Source: Rhynchopus euleeides (Eukaryota > Euglenozoa > Diplonemea > Diplonemida > Diplonemidae). From it: DNA of 64,000 nt. Below are positions 1 to 10,721 of the stretch, piece after piece (within the stretch, counting starts at the first letter, position 1; each line of letters opens with the position of its first letter). Below the pieces are notes generated by a model. It was not told the origin of the DNA, searched no databases, and was given only the letters and a program-made list of their open reading frames with translations. The DNA is taken from the NCBI GenBank assembly GCA_963210315.1, contig OY723293.1:1736001-1800000 (forward strand), read 5' to 3'. The position numbers were made by a program, and so were the translations under genes.

Positions 1-1
1 G

Positions 2-1105
2 TCATTCTTCTGGGCTGTCACCTTCCCCATCCGTGTCACCCTCGTTGGTCCCGGGCTCTCACAAGAGCAGCGGCCGAAACATTACGAACATGCAGAAGGC
101 ACTCCCCGTCTACTGCAGATCGAGTGGAAGCGGTTCCTGCGTGACTCCGTCGTCGAAGGGGTCCCTGTTGAGAAAGCATCTGTCCGCATCATCGACCCAG
201 GCGAGCAAGAGCAGCAGCAAGATGCAGATGGCGCTGTTGTGAAGGCCCCCCGACCCCGACCCAGCGAGCAGGCGCGGTGCGTTGTGACATTTCGCGTGGG
301 GGACACTGAGAGGGTGCTCACACTGCGACCTGACGCGCATGTCACGCAGCGGGTAATCGCGACGCGAGAATCAGCCATGCTAGCCCTGCTTGGGATGGGC
401 ACGCTGATCAACGGCACCATTTTCGCTCGGTGGTGGCGGGCCGCCCTCCGCAAGCCACACGACGCCCTCTACAAGGGGATGCATCAGAAGTACGGCCTCA
501 CCTATCTCGGGATGGATGTTGCGATCCGCACACTGCTGTACACGTTTCCACTCAAGTGCATGGTAGCCCTTGCGCTGGTCGGGCATTACTTCTACGAAGT
601 TGTCGAACCTGGCCCGTCCCACCTACTTGGCTTCGTGACGTCAACCTACCTCATCGATTATATGGTTGCCTTGCTGGTCCTGCACCGTGCAAAGATAAGG
701 TCTCTGCCGACGGGGATTGTGCCCTACTTCCAAGAGGGGCGTGTCGTGGCGGCGGCGAAGCCTTATGTGAACCCCACATTGCCTAGGGGGAATGTGAGCA
801 TTGTTGAGCTGTCCGATCACAACTTGGTTTTCAGCCCGACGGCAACGAAGCAGAGGGCCCACGACACAGAGATGAGGCGGCGGCAGCAATACCTGAGCGA
901 GCTTGTCAGGCAGGAGCAGATTGCGGGGGCGGCGGTGGATGCGAAAGCCATAGAGAAGCCTGCGGCTGCACAGCAGGAGTCATTGGGTGCGGCTGATGCC
1001 GCTGCACAAGCCCTCGTGACGGAAGGCCGGGGTGGCAGGGGCAGGGGACGGCAAACGAACCCTACTGCCGGCTCCCCACCAGAGCCAAAGGCTTCTTCAA
1101 GCTGA
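2..1105 (+). CDS. 5'-truncated multi-pass membrane protein, unrecognised
   Basis: The reading frame is open from the window edge (codons start at base 2) to TGA at 1103-1105, so at least 367 residues are present and the true start lies outside. A GTG at 239 is only an internal Val codon. The visible part begins with a hydrophobic stretch (FFWAVTFPIRVTLVGPG), then a Gln/Glu-rich linker near 205-235. Three more hydrophobic segments follow near 375-425, 530-600 and 625-690. The tail is Arg/Gln-rich (about 850-910), then Ala-rich, with a GRGGRGRGR patch near 1030. This looks like an integral membrane protein with a charged soluble tail. I do not recognise the family and see no catalytic motif. 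Continuous coding over 1.1 kb and high GC at third positions support a real gene. Confidence 0.6.
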   Translation, partial: SFFWAVTFPIRVTLVGPGLSQEQRPKHYEHAEGTPRLLQIEWKRFLRDSVVEGVPVEKASVRIIDPGEQEQQQDADGAVVKAPRPRPSEQARCVVTFRVGDTERVLTLRPDAHVTQRVIATRESAMLALLGMGTLINGTIFARWWRAALRKPHDALYKGMHQKYGLTYLGMDVAIRTLLYTFPLKCMVALALVGHYFYEVVEPGPSHLLGFVTSTYLIDYMVALLVLHRAKIRSLPTGIVPYFQEGRVVAAAKPYVNPTLPRGNVSIVELSDHNLVFSPTATKQRAHDTEMRRRQQYLSELVRQEQIAGAAVDAKAIEKPAAAQQESLGAADAAAQALVTEGRGGRGRGRQTNPTAGSPPEPKASSS

Positions 1106-2559
1106 TTTGGCTGGCCTGGAGTGGAGGTGGAGGGGGGCGGGGGGGGATCAGGGCGGGAGGAGGGGGTGGCCATAAGATTAGAGTTGGGTTTCCGGTTTCT
1201 GAAAAAAAAACTCCACCCCGCCGATCCGGGGCACGGGGTTTTTTTCTGTTTCAGTTTCCGGTTTCTGGGGGGTGGGGGGCACTGCTGAGAATAAGGTTTG
1301 GGGGTCCGGGACTTGGGACTTGGGACTTGGTTATTCTCAGTCGGACTTGGGACATGGTACGGGAGGGTGGCGTGAGGCGACCGGAAACCCGGTTCATTTG
1401 CATGTTTGGAGCCCGTGCAGATCGTGATGGGGTCATTTTGGCCTTGTGGCGCCTGCCATCACCCCTGAAATGATGCTGCCAGGCTGGAGGTGACTCCAGT
1501 GGTCACACTGACCGAGTCAGACCCTCGGGACCTCATGACTAGGTCACCCACCAGACCAGGACCTCGATCCTGATCAGGACAGACCCGGGGCTATGACCCA
1601 GGTCCTGACCCTACTTGCACAAGCTGGGCTCCAACCCAGGCCCTGACCTGGTCCAGGACTTTGATCATGAGTGGGTCCCACTGAGGGTCGCCCCCTTGGT
1701 CCCTGGGGTCCTGGTCGGACCCCCAGGGACACCAAAATTGGATTTCCGAGTTAGGATTTCCGGATATTCTCCGAACTGTGGTGGGGTCATTTTGCTCTGG
1801 GAGATGAGTTTCGTTGGTTGCAAAAAAAATTTCCGGCCCCACCTCAAGTGAAAAGGGGCTATTGTAAGGGTGAAGACCAGCCACGGATTTGGAGCTCGGG
1901 ACTCGGGACTTGGCCTTATTCTCAGCATTGGTGGGGGTGGGGGGAGAGATGCCCCGAATCGAGGGGTTGTGGCAGGCCAGGTCCTGCCCCCTGGGGATGG
2001 AAGGGGGGGGGGGGTGGCCTGAGGATGTGCAGCTCCCCGCCCCCACCCCCACCCCCTGCCCCACTCACTGGAGCTCGGACACAACCTGCACAACGAATGA
2101 ATGGAGATCATGCCTTGTGCTTCCTTCGACCCCTGCTTCTGCTTCACTGCACGCACCCCCTCCTCACTCACCTTGTATCGTATCGTTGGGTGGGACGTTC
2201 CGTGCCGCCTCATCTGGGCTCGAGTCGGTTGTCGATTCCAAGATCCGGCGAGTGGTCGAACTGTTCACACGGCTTCGCTCACACAGGACACAGGGCAGTG
2301 CAACATTCATTATTAGCCTGACTGTAATTAGACTGACAGTTTTCTTGCAAGGGTGGAAGGGAACGGAACAAACACCACCCTTCATCAGGCCAACGAGTGG
2401 TGGTTTGCTCCCTGCCTCCCATCTGTGCGACGTGTTCTTGTGATATTGATGTTCGCGTCTTGCTGTCTCTCATGTCCGACAGAAGGCACCATCCACGTTG
2501 TTCTGCCACACACCACACCACACCACACCACACCACCTCGCAGCCTCTGGTAGGACGGT
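1106..2559. other. Intergenic, low-complexity repeats
   Basis: No supportable gene. It holds G-rich and A-rich runs just after the upstream stop, a GGGACTTG direct repeat near 1309-1332 with degenerate copies further on, and repeated CAGGTCCTGACC-like segments at 1540-1640. A CCACA microsatellite at about 2508-2537 lies just before the next gene. ORFs here are short and made of simple sequence. Confidence 0.6.
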
Positions 2560-4089
2560 ATGGAGGTTCACATCGCGCTGTGGCCTGCTGGGGATGTGAC
2601 GGTGGAGTTGTTTGACGATTCGACAGTGGAGACGTTGTACAAGGCTGTGGCCTCTGAATCAGGCATAGACAACGACATCCCATTCGCACTGCGCATCACG
2701 GAAGGCGGGTGTGCCGGGCAGGTGGTCGAAGACATCCGCATGCTGGGTGACGGCGACCGCATCGCTGTTGATCTCTCGGAGGCACAAATGGCGCAGTTGC
2801 GCAAGCTGCACACAGAGGCGCTGACGCAGCTGATGCACAACTCCCACGAGTGTGTCGACACAGCGCGCGCCCTTCTCCGTGCCGGAGCTGAGCCCTGCCA
2901 CCCTGCCTTCTGCCGTGCCGCAACCAACGGCTGGCTGCACATGTGCGAGCTCCTCCTTGACGCCGGCGCTCATCAGGATTGCAGGAGGCGGAACAGAAAC
3001 TGCTTCATGTCTGCAGCCCTGAGATCCGGCAGCACTGAGCTGTGGGAGCGTCTGGGGTTGTCGCCTCTGTCCCACATGCTGTGGGAGCGTCTGGGGTTGT
3101 CGCCTCTGTCCCACATGCATTGCGATCTACGATACGATTACGTCAAGATCGACACTGCAGTGGCAGTCGAGGGCGTCAACATTGAGAAGCTGGAGGCGAT
3201 GTTCTGGATCAATTGTGCTGTCGTCAACTACCTGGCAGGCCAGGGTGGGGAGTTCCTGACGCAACACTTCGGTGGGGAGTTCCTGGAGCGGAGCGCCCTC
3301 CGTACATTCTTGAGACACGGGATGCAGGCTGAACCCGAGCTCCTGGTGCCGCACATCACATATGAAATGGGGAACCCCAAAAAAGCAGACACCGACTTCA
3401 TCACGATGCTCCTGGAGCACGGTGCCGACCCAAGCGGGGAAGACGAGACGCTGTTCGTCTGGGCCCTGCGCCTCCCCACGCTGGAGGTGGCTGACGCAGT
3501 GTTGGACATCCACCCGGAGATGGACGTCGCGTCCCCTGATGGCGCAGGGCGCAACGCACTGCACCACCTGGTGATGTTCTTCCTTGCGGTGGAGGGACGG
3601 GACCCCCACCTCATCTCGGATGCCCTGCTGGAGAAGCTGGCTGCCCGCGGAGATCCCGCCTCCCTGTGTGCGGCTGACGCGGAGGGTAAGACGCCCCTGC
3701 ATCTGGCTTTGGAGCTGCCACGACACTCCAACCGGCTTGTCTTCGACCGGTTTGTGCGCCACCTGGCACCCCTTATGCTGCGGGCAGGAGAGGGTGCTGT
3801 GGCGCTGCGTTTGCTGGCGACACACGGCGAGCGCGTGGAGTGCGGACGGCTCGCTTCCCTCGGTGCCAACCTCGGCGAGGCACTCCTGCTTGCGGTGCAG
3901 GACAACGACGTTGCAACATGCACGGTGCTTCTGGAGCTGGGTGCGCAATGCAGGGTGCCGCACACCCGGAAGCAGAAGAAGGGTGCAGCGCTGTCGCCAC
4001 AGTTGCGGCGTCTGCTGCAGAACTACAACGGGGCCGTGCAGCGGAAGGCCACGCGGTGTGCAGGGCGGCCGGGCTGGGGTGACCTGTAG
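2560..4089 (+). CDS. Ankyrin-repeat protein with ubiquitin-like N-terminus
   Basis: 509 residues from the first ATG (MEVHIALWPAG) to TAG. Residues 1-80 look like a ubiquitin-like fold: a starting beta hairpin, DDSTVETLYKAVASESGI as the helix, then LGDGDRIAVDLS as the closing strands. From about residue 95 there are degenerate ankyrin repeats, e.g. ARALLRAGAEPCHPAFCRAA, LLDAGAHQD, MLLEHGADPS, GRNALHHLV, GKTPLHLALELP and CTVLLELGAQC. A solenoid of this kind normally binds proteins, and a UBL fused to it suggests a role near the ubiquitin system; both are inference. The N-terminus resembles that of the DUF4116 protein at 10722, so the two seem to share a module. A 39-bp exact tandem duplication inside the gene keeps the frame. 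No enzyme motif is seen. Confidence 0.75.
   Translation: MEVHIALWPAGDVTVELFDDSTVETLYKAVASESGIDNDIPFALRITEGGCAGQVVEDIRMLGDGDRIAVDLSEAQMAQLRKLHTEALTQLMHNSHECVDTARALLRAGAEPCHPAFCRAATNGWLHMCELLLDAGAHQDCRRRNRNCFMSAALRSGSTELWERLGLSPLSHMLWERLGLSPLSHMHCDLRYDYVKIDTAVAVEGVNIEKLEAMFWINCAVVNYLAGQGGEFLTQHFGGEFLERSALRTFLRHGMQAEPELLVPHITYEMGNPKKADTDFITMLLEHGADPSGEDETLFVWALRLPTLEVADAVLDIHPEMDVASPDGAGRNALHHLVMFFLAVEGRDPHLISDALLEKLAARGDPASLCAADAEGKTPLHLALELPRHSNRLVFDRFVRHLAPLMLRAGEGAVALRLLATHGERVECGRLASLGANLGEALLLAVQDNDVATCTVLLELGAQCRVPHTRKQKKGAALSPQLRRLLQNYNGAVQRKATRCAGRPGWGDL
3040..3117 (+). repeat. 39-bp exact tandem duplication inside the ankyrin gene
   Basis: Two abutting identical 39-bp copies (3040-3078 and 3079-3117), each encoding LWERLGLSPLSHM. 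Perfect identity implies a very recent duplication; 39 is a multiple of three, so the frame survives. Confidence 0.9.
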
Positions 4090-5049
4090 AGCAAGGTCCA
4101 AGGCCAAGCACCCTTCCAATCGGACAATAGTTGGGTGGTACAAATGGTACAAGTTCTGGAAAGGAATAGCTTCGTTTCTTCCAAGAGAAGCATCGAGCAG
4201 AGTAAGAGCGGAGCAAAGCAGAGTCAAGACACCTTCTTACTTTCCAACTGTCGGCCCGCACATTGTTCTACACATTACTGGTGGCCCCTAAATGTCTCTG
4301 GGGAACTGCGTGCGATCTCCGTACATCGGCCTTTTCAGGGGCCAATTGCGGTAGATATTTTTACCGATTACATTCATCCAATCCAAGCGACGTATCCTGG
4401 GGAAGTCGCGAAGTAACGAAGTAACGAAGTAACGAAGGCAGAGCTTTGGCCCTGTGGGGCCCTTTGCACTGTGCCACTGTGTGTCAACCTGTGCCACCTC
4501 GCAGCCTCGTGTTGTGATGCGGCCGCTGTGTCTCACTGTTCTGTGCTTCTGAGCGAAGGCCCCCTGTCTTTTTTGAGCATCACCTTCATGCCACTTCACT
4601 GCCCTCAGGCCTTCCAGCTCCATTCCTCTCCCTTCCCTCACCCTTTGCCGTGCGTGCCTAATCTAGCCCTCTTGTGCACGCTGCAGCTGTGCTGTGGCTG
4701 GGCTGCACCCTACATGTCAGGGTGTACTGCCGCAAGCGACACCGTTCGGTAACACCCGCTCTCAACTTGCAGTTTGTTTGTTTTGGTGTTTTGTCGCTTC
4801 TGCACACATGTCCTGAACTGAGGATTGCCATTTGGCACACGGAAATGCGTAGCAACCGTGATTCATTCTTCCATATTCGATGCGCAGACGCTGTCACCTG
4901 GACCCAATGTAGCCGCTTCTGGACACACACACCTCAGTGATGCTACCTCCACTGTCGTACAGGCGCGAGCCCATTTTACGATATTTGGCTTTCTTCCTGC
5001 ACACAACACCCCTGCAGGAGGCAGACTTCGGCAGATACACACCGCAACA
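4090..5049. other. Intergenic and probable 5' leader of the PRPP synthetase gene
   Basis: No gene supported. Contains an 8-bp tandem repeat (CGAAGTAA, three units plus a partial, 4409-4438). The final 70 bases before ATG 5050 are pyrimidine-rich and contain CAG at about 5017, which could be a splice acceptor (cis or spliced-leader), but this is inference only. The reading frame of the next gene is open back to 4825, but conserved sequence begins only after ATG 5050. Confidence 0.5.
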
Positions 5050-6138
5050 ATGAAGCGAGAACTCCCCAGCGTGGATGACATGGCGCGGTACGAGGAGACA
5101 CACTTCTTCAAAGAGAAGATCGACGTGCCTGCTGAGGAGAGCCGCTTCCGCCTTCGGATTGTCAGCGGGAGGAGCAACCCGGAGCTGGCGCTGGACATCT
5201 GCAAGATCCTGAAGGTGGAGGAGAGCGAGATGAACGTGGTTCAGCTGAAGAACCAGGAGCTCAGCATCCACCTCGAGGACAGCGTGTTCGGGGACGATGT
5301 CTACCTGGTGCAGCCCATGTGCGAGGCGAAGTCCGCTGACGGGTCGCTCCACATCGACGTCAACACCGCCTGCATGGAGTTGCTCTACGCTATCCAGCAC
5401 CTCCGCCTCAACGGCGCTGCACGAACCACCGCATTGGTGCCGTACTACTCCTACGCCAGGCAGGACCGCAAGGTGAAGCCCCGCGTCCCCATCGCAGCCT
5501 CTGCCCTCGCCCAGCTGCTGCAGTGCACCGGTGTGGACCGCGTTGTGACCGTGGATCTGCACCGCGGCCAGGTGCAGGGGTTCTTCCACAACTGCCCCGT
5601 GGACAACATCCCGACCCATCTGGAGTTCTCCAACTATGTGAAGGAGGTGATCTGCCGCGAGGAGGGTGTAGTGTCGACGCAGGAGGAGCTCACCATTGTC
5701 GCGCCCGATGCCAACGGCGTGGAGCGGGCACGTGTCGTGGCGAACGATGTCCTCGCGAGGAGTGTTGTCACTGTGCTGACACGGCAGGTCAAGGAGGGCG
5801 AGCGGATCGACCTCGTGGGGGACGTTGCGGGTCAGGTCTGCGTGGTGATCGATGATCTGATTGACACCGGCATCTCTGTGGTGCAGGCCGCCGAGACGGT
5901 CATGAAGAAGGGTGCCAAAGCGGTGTACGCCGTGGTGACACACGGCATTCTGAGCAACCCCGAGCAGGTGCTGAACTGCAAGGCCCTCAAGCGCCTCGTC
6001 GTCACCGACTCCGTCAACCTCCTTGCGAAACCGGCACTCATGAAGGACAAGCTGCACGTCATCACCATCGCACCCATGATGGCACAGGCTATCCACCGCT
6101 GCCACAACGAGATCTCCCTTGCGGCTGTGTTCAACTAG
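5050..6138 (+). CDS. PRPS: Ribose-phosphate pyrophosphokinase (PRPP synthetase)
   Basis: 362 residues from ATG 5050. Makes PRPP from ribose 5-phosphate and ATP for purine, pyrimidine, NAD, His and Trp synthesis, normally in the cytosol. Visible hallmarks: the loop YYSYARQDRKVKPRVPIAA (about residue 130), TVDLHRGQVQGFF (about 167), VAPDANGVERAR (about 217) and the PRPP-binding loop VVIDDLIDTGISV (about 265), followed by the family C-terminus ending HRCHNEISLAAVF. About 40 residues precede the usual start of the family (NPELALDICKILKVE), which explains why it is longer than the roughly 318-residue human enzyme. The track-length ORF starts at 4825 but the upstream part is not conserved. No intron is needed. 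One of the two safest calls in the window. Confidence 0.95.
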   Translation: MKRELPSVDDMARYEETHFFKEKIDVPAEESRFRLRIVSGRSNPELALDICKILKVEESEMNVVQLKNQELSIHLEDSVFGDDVYLVQPMCEAKSADGSLHIDVNTACMELLYAIQHLRLNGAARTTALVPYYSYARQDRKVKPRVPIAASALAQLLQCTGVDRVVTVDLHRGQVQGFFHNCPVDNIPTHLEFSNYVKEVICREEGVVSTQEELTIVAPDANGVERARVVANDVLARSVVTVLTRQVKEGERIDLVGDVAGQVCVVIDDLIDTGISVVQAAETVMKKGAKAVYAVVTHGILSNPEQVLNCKALKRLVVTDSVNLLAKPALMKDKLHVITIAPMMAQAIHRCHNEISLAAVFN

Positions 6139-7931
6139 GCCTAGCCCCCTATCGGATACATCGGGGCGGGCAAGGGTCGGGGTCGGGGTCCTGGGGGTGG
6201 GGGGGGATGGGGAGGAGGGGGGCATGGGACAGTCCCCTCGCTGTGTCAGATTTCATTTTCTTTTTCGAGTTGGGGGCGTGTGGGAAGGGGGTGGGGTGGG
6301 GTGGGAGGGGGGGAGGACGTGGGGCTGCGTTGATCCCGCCCTTTACTGAAGGAGGGTGGGTGCGCAGTCACGGTGCAGACACACACCCCCTCACCCACCC
6401 CGCTCTGCATCTCCCGGACACTTTAGAAGTCCCGTAGAGATGGTGTCCCCGGGACCAGCCGATAGATGGTGTGCTGCCTGAGTTGAATGTACCCAAAGGT
6501 CATCTGCATCATCTCTTAACTTCACCCCCGTTTCCGTCTCCAAAGGCCAGTGTTCTTCGGGATTGGAGTAGGATTTGGGTGTACACTGAATGGAAGTGAC
6601 TTGGCAACGGTGTCATTGATTCCAGGTGACATTGATCCCTGTTTTTTTGTGCCCCAGGGAGGAGCCCGGTGGGAGGACGAAGTCGCTGGGGGAATCCGCT
6701 TTGTGTCGCTGTGTGTCAAACCGTGTCACGTTGCAGCCAGTGTTGTGAAGCGGTTCACCACTCCCCACTTCCCTGCATTTCTGAGAACTAAGGCCCTCCG
6801 CTAGCATAGTAGGTTCGAAACGAGGAGGCATCAACAGTGGTTGGCATGCTGCAATACGACGAGAGTGCCCCGAAAAATACGGCGTCAACTTTTTTTTTTG
6901 CTGAGTTTCCAACTCGCTTGGTTGGTTGGGAGCGGGGAGGTGGGGTGGGTGGGTGGGTGGGGTTCGGGCCGCGTGGTGCTATTCTCCATCAGATAAAGGC
7001 AAACTACTCGTCACCTTTTTTTTTGTCCCATTTATTTTTTTGAGAGTTTTGTGCCCACAATCCCCTCCCGCAGGAAACTGTTCCCCCCCCCCCCCCCCCC
7101 CTGTGAAACTTTGCAGAATACCGCACACCCCCGGCACCAGGCACCCTGCACACCTCGCATTTCTGTTTTTTTTGGGTGGTGTTCAGAAAGTATATTGCAT
7201 CAGCATCACTTCCCCCCCCCCCCCCCTCCCCCCAAACCCCCAATCCTCGGATGATCAGGAAATCCCCAGTGTGTTTGCAACACACCCTCTGTTGGTGCAC
7301 TGTACACGGAGCACACAACACGTCTGATTGGGCTAGATACAGAAGCAATAAGGGTCTGGTTTGCCACCAAAAAAATCCCCCAAGAGTCTTTGAGAGGCTC
7401 CTGCGCTGCGTGATGCCTTGGTCGTAGGACTTGGTCACCCCGTTCCACACGAGCGAAGGGTGTGTGTACAGTGGAGGCAGCACCAGAGCTCGCTCGGTCC
7501 GTCCTCCACTAAACTAAAAAAAATGTTAACGTGTGTGTCCGGAAGCGCCAACGCATGCACCCAACAGGTGGGTGAGTGATTTCGGCAGCGAAGCTTTCAA
7601 GTAGTAGATGGCGCAGGGCAGCGCTTTTTTGGGGGTGGGGGTGGGGGAGGGATCGACACAAGGCAGAAGATATAGGGATGATTCGTCATCGGAGTTTTTC
7701 CGGTAAAGTTAAGCGGGTTTTCACCTATCAGCAGGAGGAAATTTCACCAAAAAAAAAGAAAACGTGACGTCGCCATGCTTGCTGCTAAATGATATTGGGA
7801 TTGGGACTTTCGGGGTCCTCGCATTTTTTTTGGTGGCGAGATATGTGCATTTTTTTTGGGGGCGAGATTGGGTGGGTGGGGGTGGGTGGGCGCAGCCCCC
7901 CCACCCACCCACCCACCCACCCACCCGGTGG
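6139..7931. other. Intergenic, G-rich and homopolymer tracts
   Basis: No supportable gene. 6165-6330 is extremely G-rich with several GGGG runs (possible G-quadruplex). Long C runs lie at 7081-7102 and 7211-7230, and a GTGGG/CCCAC inverted array at 7866-7925 could fold back on itself. Confidence 0.6.
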
Positions 7932-8270
7932 CAGGCATGTCGCTAAGCGTCGGCCGTCGACCCGGTGATTTTGGGTTTCCACCCCCCATAAAAAAGCGGC
8001 AACCCGGCTACACTGGTTCGACTGTCGACGTCGAAGGTTTTGCAGGAACATATGCTCGCTACCGTGGCCTCCGGCGGCTGGGGGGCTCCGCCCCCCAGAC
8101 CCCCCTGGAGCCCTTCGATACCCATCAAGTCAGGGAATCCAACCACTCCAGTAGCCTCAGGCCTCAGGAGGACGCAGCCAACTCACACAGAATCTACGCC
8201 CACAATGAACAGATGTTCACTACCGTGGCCTCCGGCGGCTGGGGGGCTCTGCCCCCCAGACCCCCCTTGT
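7932..8270 (+). mobile_element. Truncated copy of the 9-bp-TSD element
   Basis: Starts with the same 15-base terminus CAGGCATGTCGCTAA (7932-7946) as the complete copies at 60938 and (inverted) 28589, and continues through the shared GTCGAC-rich segment, much shortened. It then carries two copies of the GC hairpin unit (8041-8107 and 8211-8269) and the spacer between them, which is also found inverted in 28925-29153. The opposite terminus is missing, so this copy is 3' truncated. Confidence 0.75.
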
Positions 8271-8698
8271 AGCGTGTGCCCATGGCCACCCACCAGCCAC
8301 GGCACCAAAGGTGGCCAATCGTCGACACTTTGACGCACAGTAAATGGCCCCCAATAACTCAAAAAAATTTGAGTAGGGTCGCCGTGAAGAGAGTTTGAAC
8401 CGTTGATGCCAAAAACGACCCTCTTGTGTGGAAGAACGACACTGTGCCACCCCCATTTTCCTAACAAACTCGCCCCCAAAAAAAATGTATTGGGATTCCG
8501 AAATTTGGCCCAAAAATCTCACATTTAGCAGCATGCATGGACGTCGCGCCAGTGTTTTCCCGATCATCAAGAAAAAAACGGGGCTCATGATGAGGTACAT
8601 TTTTTGGGGGGGTGCAGTGTTTTCGCTTGGAAGATTTGGCGTGAAAAATCTTCAAAAAAATAAAAAATCTGGAAAATCCCAGGAAGATATCTTCCTGG

Positions 8699-8807
8699 GG
8701 GGGCCTTCGCTACCAGGTGTGACTGAGTGAGAAAAAGTGACCCACGGCCCACTTCCCCTCACTGACTGACGAGCTGTGACGAGCTGTGACTGGTAGCGAG
8801 GGCCCCC
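8699..8807. mobile_element. Short MITE, copy 1 (GGGGGCC termini)
   Basis: About 109 bp with terminal inverted repeats of roughly 17 bp (left GGGGGCCTTCGCTACCA, right TGGTAGCGAGGGCCCCC). Flanked by TGG on both sides, a possible 3-bp target duplication. The interior (GTGACTGAGTGAGAAAAA, ACGAGCTGTGAC repeated) matches the copy at 36771-36884 in reverse orientation. No coding capacity. Confidence 0.75.
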
Positions 8808-8953
8808 TGGGGGAAAAAACAAAAAAAAATCTGGTCGCCAGATTTTTTTCTTGTTTTTTTGGGGGGCTTTTTGGCGGCCCGACGGTGACTTCTGGACCGA
8901 ATCCGACTGGTATTTGGCACGGCTTCCAATCCCGTGCATGGGATACGCACAAG

Positions 8954-9012
8954 AACAGATGTTCACTACCGTGGCCTCCGGCGGCTGGGGGGCTCCGCCC
9001 CCCAGACCCCCC
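8954..9012 (+). repeat. GC hairpin repeat unit, solo copy
   Basis: A roughly 60-bp unit: ACAGATGTTCACTACCGTGG, then CCTCCGGCGG, then a perfect hairpin CTGGGGGGC-TCC-GCCCCCCAG, then ACCCCCC. The same unit is at 8041-8107, 8211-8269, 9351-9407 (inverted), 28919-28979 and 29096-29153 (both inverted) and 61203-61260. Confidence 0.85.
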
Positions 9013-9350
9013 TGTGGCATGTACCTGTCAGTTGCCAAGGCCTGAGCACATGCGGCGTCACATCTTAAAGAGGCGAGAGCCCATGCTGATGTGTTGAATC
9101 ATGTGTCCGTGTGCCTGTTGGGGGGAAAAAGTGACCCCAAACCCCAATTTTGGTGTTCCTCCGACGCCCAGAGGTCAGCACGAGCGCTGTTCCCTGGAGG
9201 GGGAAATACTGGGCGGGGTGGGTGGAAGAGTAGAAATCTTCCTGGGTCTGACCCCCCCTGGAAGATTAGCGAAAACCCTGGGGGGGTGTGAAAAAAAATT
9301 TCTCGCGCTGATTTTGTAAGTATGCGCAGTGGTTTCCTGAAAATCCGTCG

Positions 9351-9407
9351 GGGGTCTGGGGGGCGGAGCCCCCCAGCCGCCGGAGGCCACGGTAGTGAAC
9401 ATCTGTT
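9351..9407 (-). repeat. GC hairpin repeat unit, solo inverted copy
   Basis: Same unit as at 8954-9012 in the opposite orientation, outside any copy of the longer 9-bp-TSD element, so the unit can exist alone. Confidence 0.85.
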
Positions 9408-10721
9408 GGGTTGGCAGGTCATCCATGGCATGTAAATGTTGACCACAGGGTCCTATGAGCAGGCACTGCTGGTCGGAGGAAATACACCGCCTGCTTGATG
9501 CCTCTGTGCGGGGCCTGGCGCTCCAGTTCGCCCTTCTCTTTTAAGAAGGTGTCGCAGTCAGTTCTTCGCATTTGCCCCCCTTCCACTACCAAAAAACTGA
9601 GAGAGCTTTTTCTGCATCTAATAGCAGCACCCTGTGGGGGTGGCGCCTGTTAGGGAGGGGGGTTGTTCTGTGCGTGATGAAAAAACTGTCCCTTATCAGA
9701 AAAAGTGCCCCTGAAGACCCTCGGAGCCCCCAGAATTTTTTCCTAAGGAAAATCCCTGTTATGATGAGTTCATCAAGCCAATTTTCGGAAAAAATGAAAA
9801 AATGATGAGTTCATCATGGTTTTCATCATCGGGAAAACACTGCGTCGCGCAATGATTGACAACGTGTCGCCGGATGCTACGATTCTGAAGCAAAATCAGA
9901 GCAAGCTCTTCAGATGCAAGATGCCATGGTGGTCTCCCGGTGCTCGCTGTGTTTCGGCCCACACCCTTATCACACCCTCGTCAAATACAAGACGCAACGT
10001 AGCGAAGAGAGGCAGTGGATACCCCATCAAGAGCTGACTGCCCAAGGGTGTGTATCTACACACACTCCGATAAAGCAAAACGACCTCATCAGTGTGCGTC
10101 ATTTTGTTCTGTTCGAGCACTCGCTTTCGGGTCTGCCATTGGGGTCCACCCCATACCATGTCGGGTGCCTGCTGCAGCCCAAGGGTGGGCATGTTGACGA
10201 AAGGTTTGGCGTTGTGGTGCCGCCCTGGCTGGCGAGGAGGGGGAGAGGAGAGAATGAAGTGCGGAGGACGGGGAGGGGGGGGGGGGCATTTCCCTTTTTT
10301 CTGCTGGGTTGTCGGTGCAATTATATTCCTATGGCTTTGTTGCTGCGTGTGTTGCTGTTGCTGTTGTTGTGCTCTCTTCGGCACCCTCTCAACAGGGGGG
10401 GGGGGGGGCGTGGCATCCGGCGGGGTGGTGGTGGGGGTGGTGGGGTACGCCATACCTAGGCAGTGGCTGTCTGTCGGGATCAAGGACAGTGCTTCACCCC
10501 GCGGCACCTCTCCCCCGCCCCCAGGTTCCAGTTTGTGAGGCAGCGCACAGTATCAAGAAGATAGCGGGGCCAGCGTTGCAGCCCTTGCCTTGAGAATTGC
10601 ACATCGGGAGTTGCGAAGGGGAAATCGTGTGGCTGGGGCTTTTGTGATCAGCACCTTCATCACGCACATTCCACAGGGGCCTCCGCACAGCACACAGCCT
10701 CGGGAACATCAAAGCTATAAA
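9408..10721. other. Intergenic before the DUF4116 gene
   Basis: No supportable gene. Contains G runs at 10270-10290, 10396-10408 and 10418-10443 and an imperfect CTG/TTG-rich stretch at 10330-10370. Confidence 0.5.

Noticed and set aside
4894-6225. 443-codon minus-strand ORF opposite the PRPP synthetase
   Set aside because: Same cause: an antisense shadow of a conserved gene.
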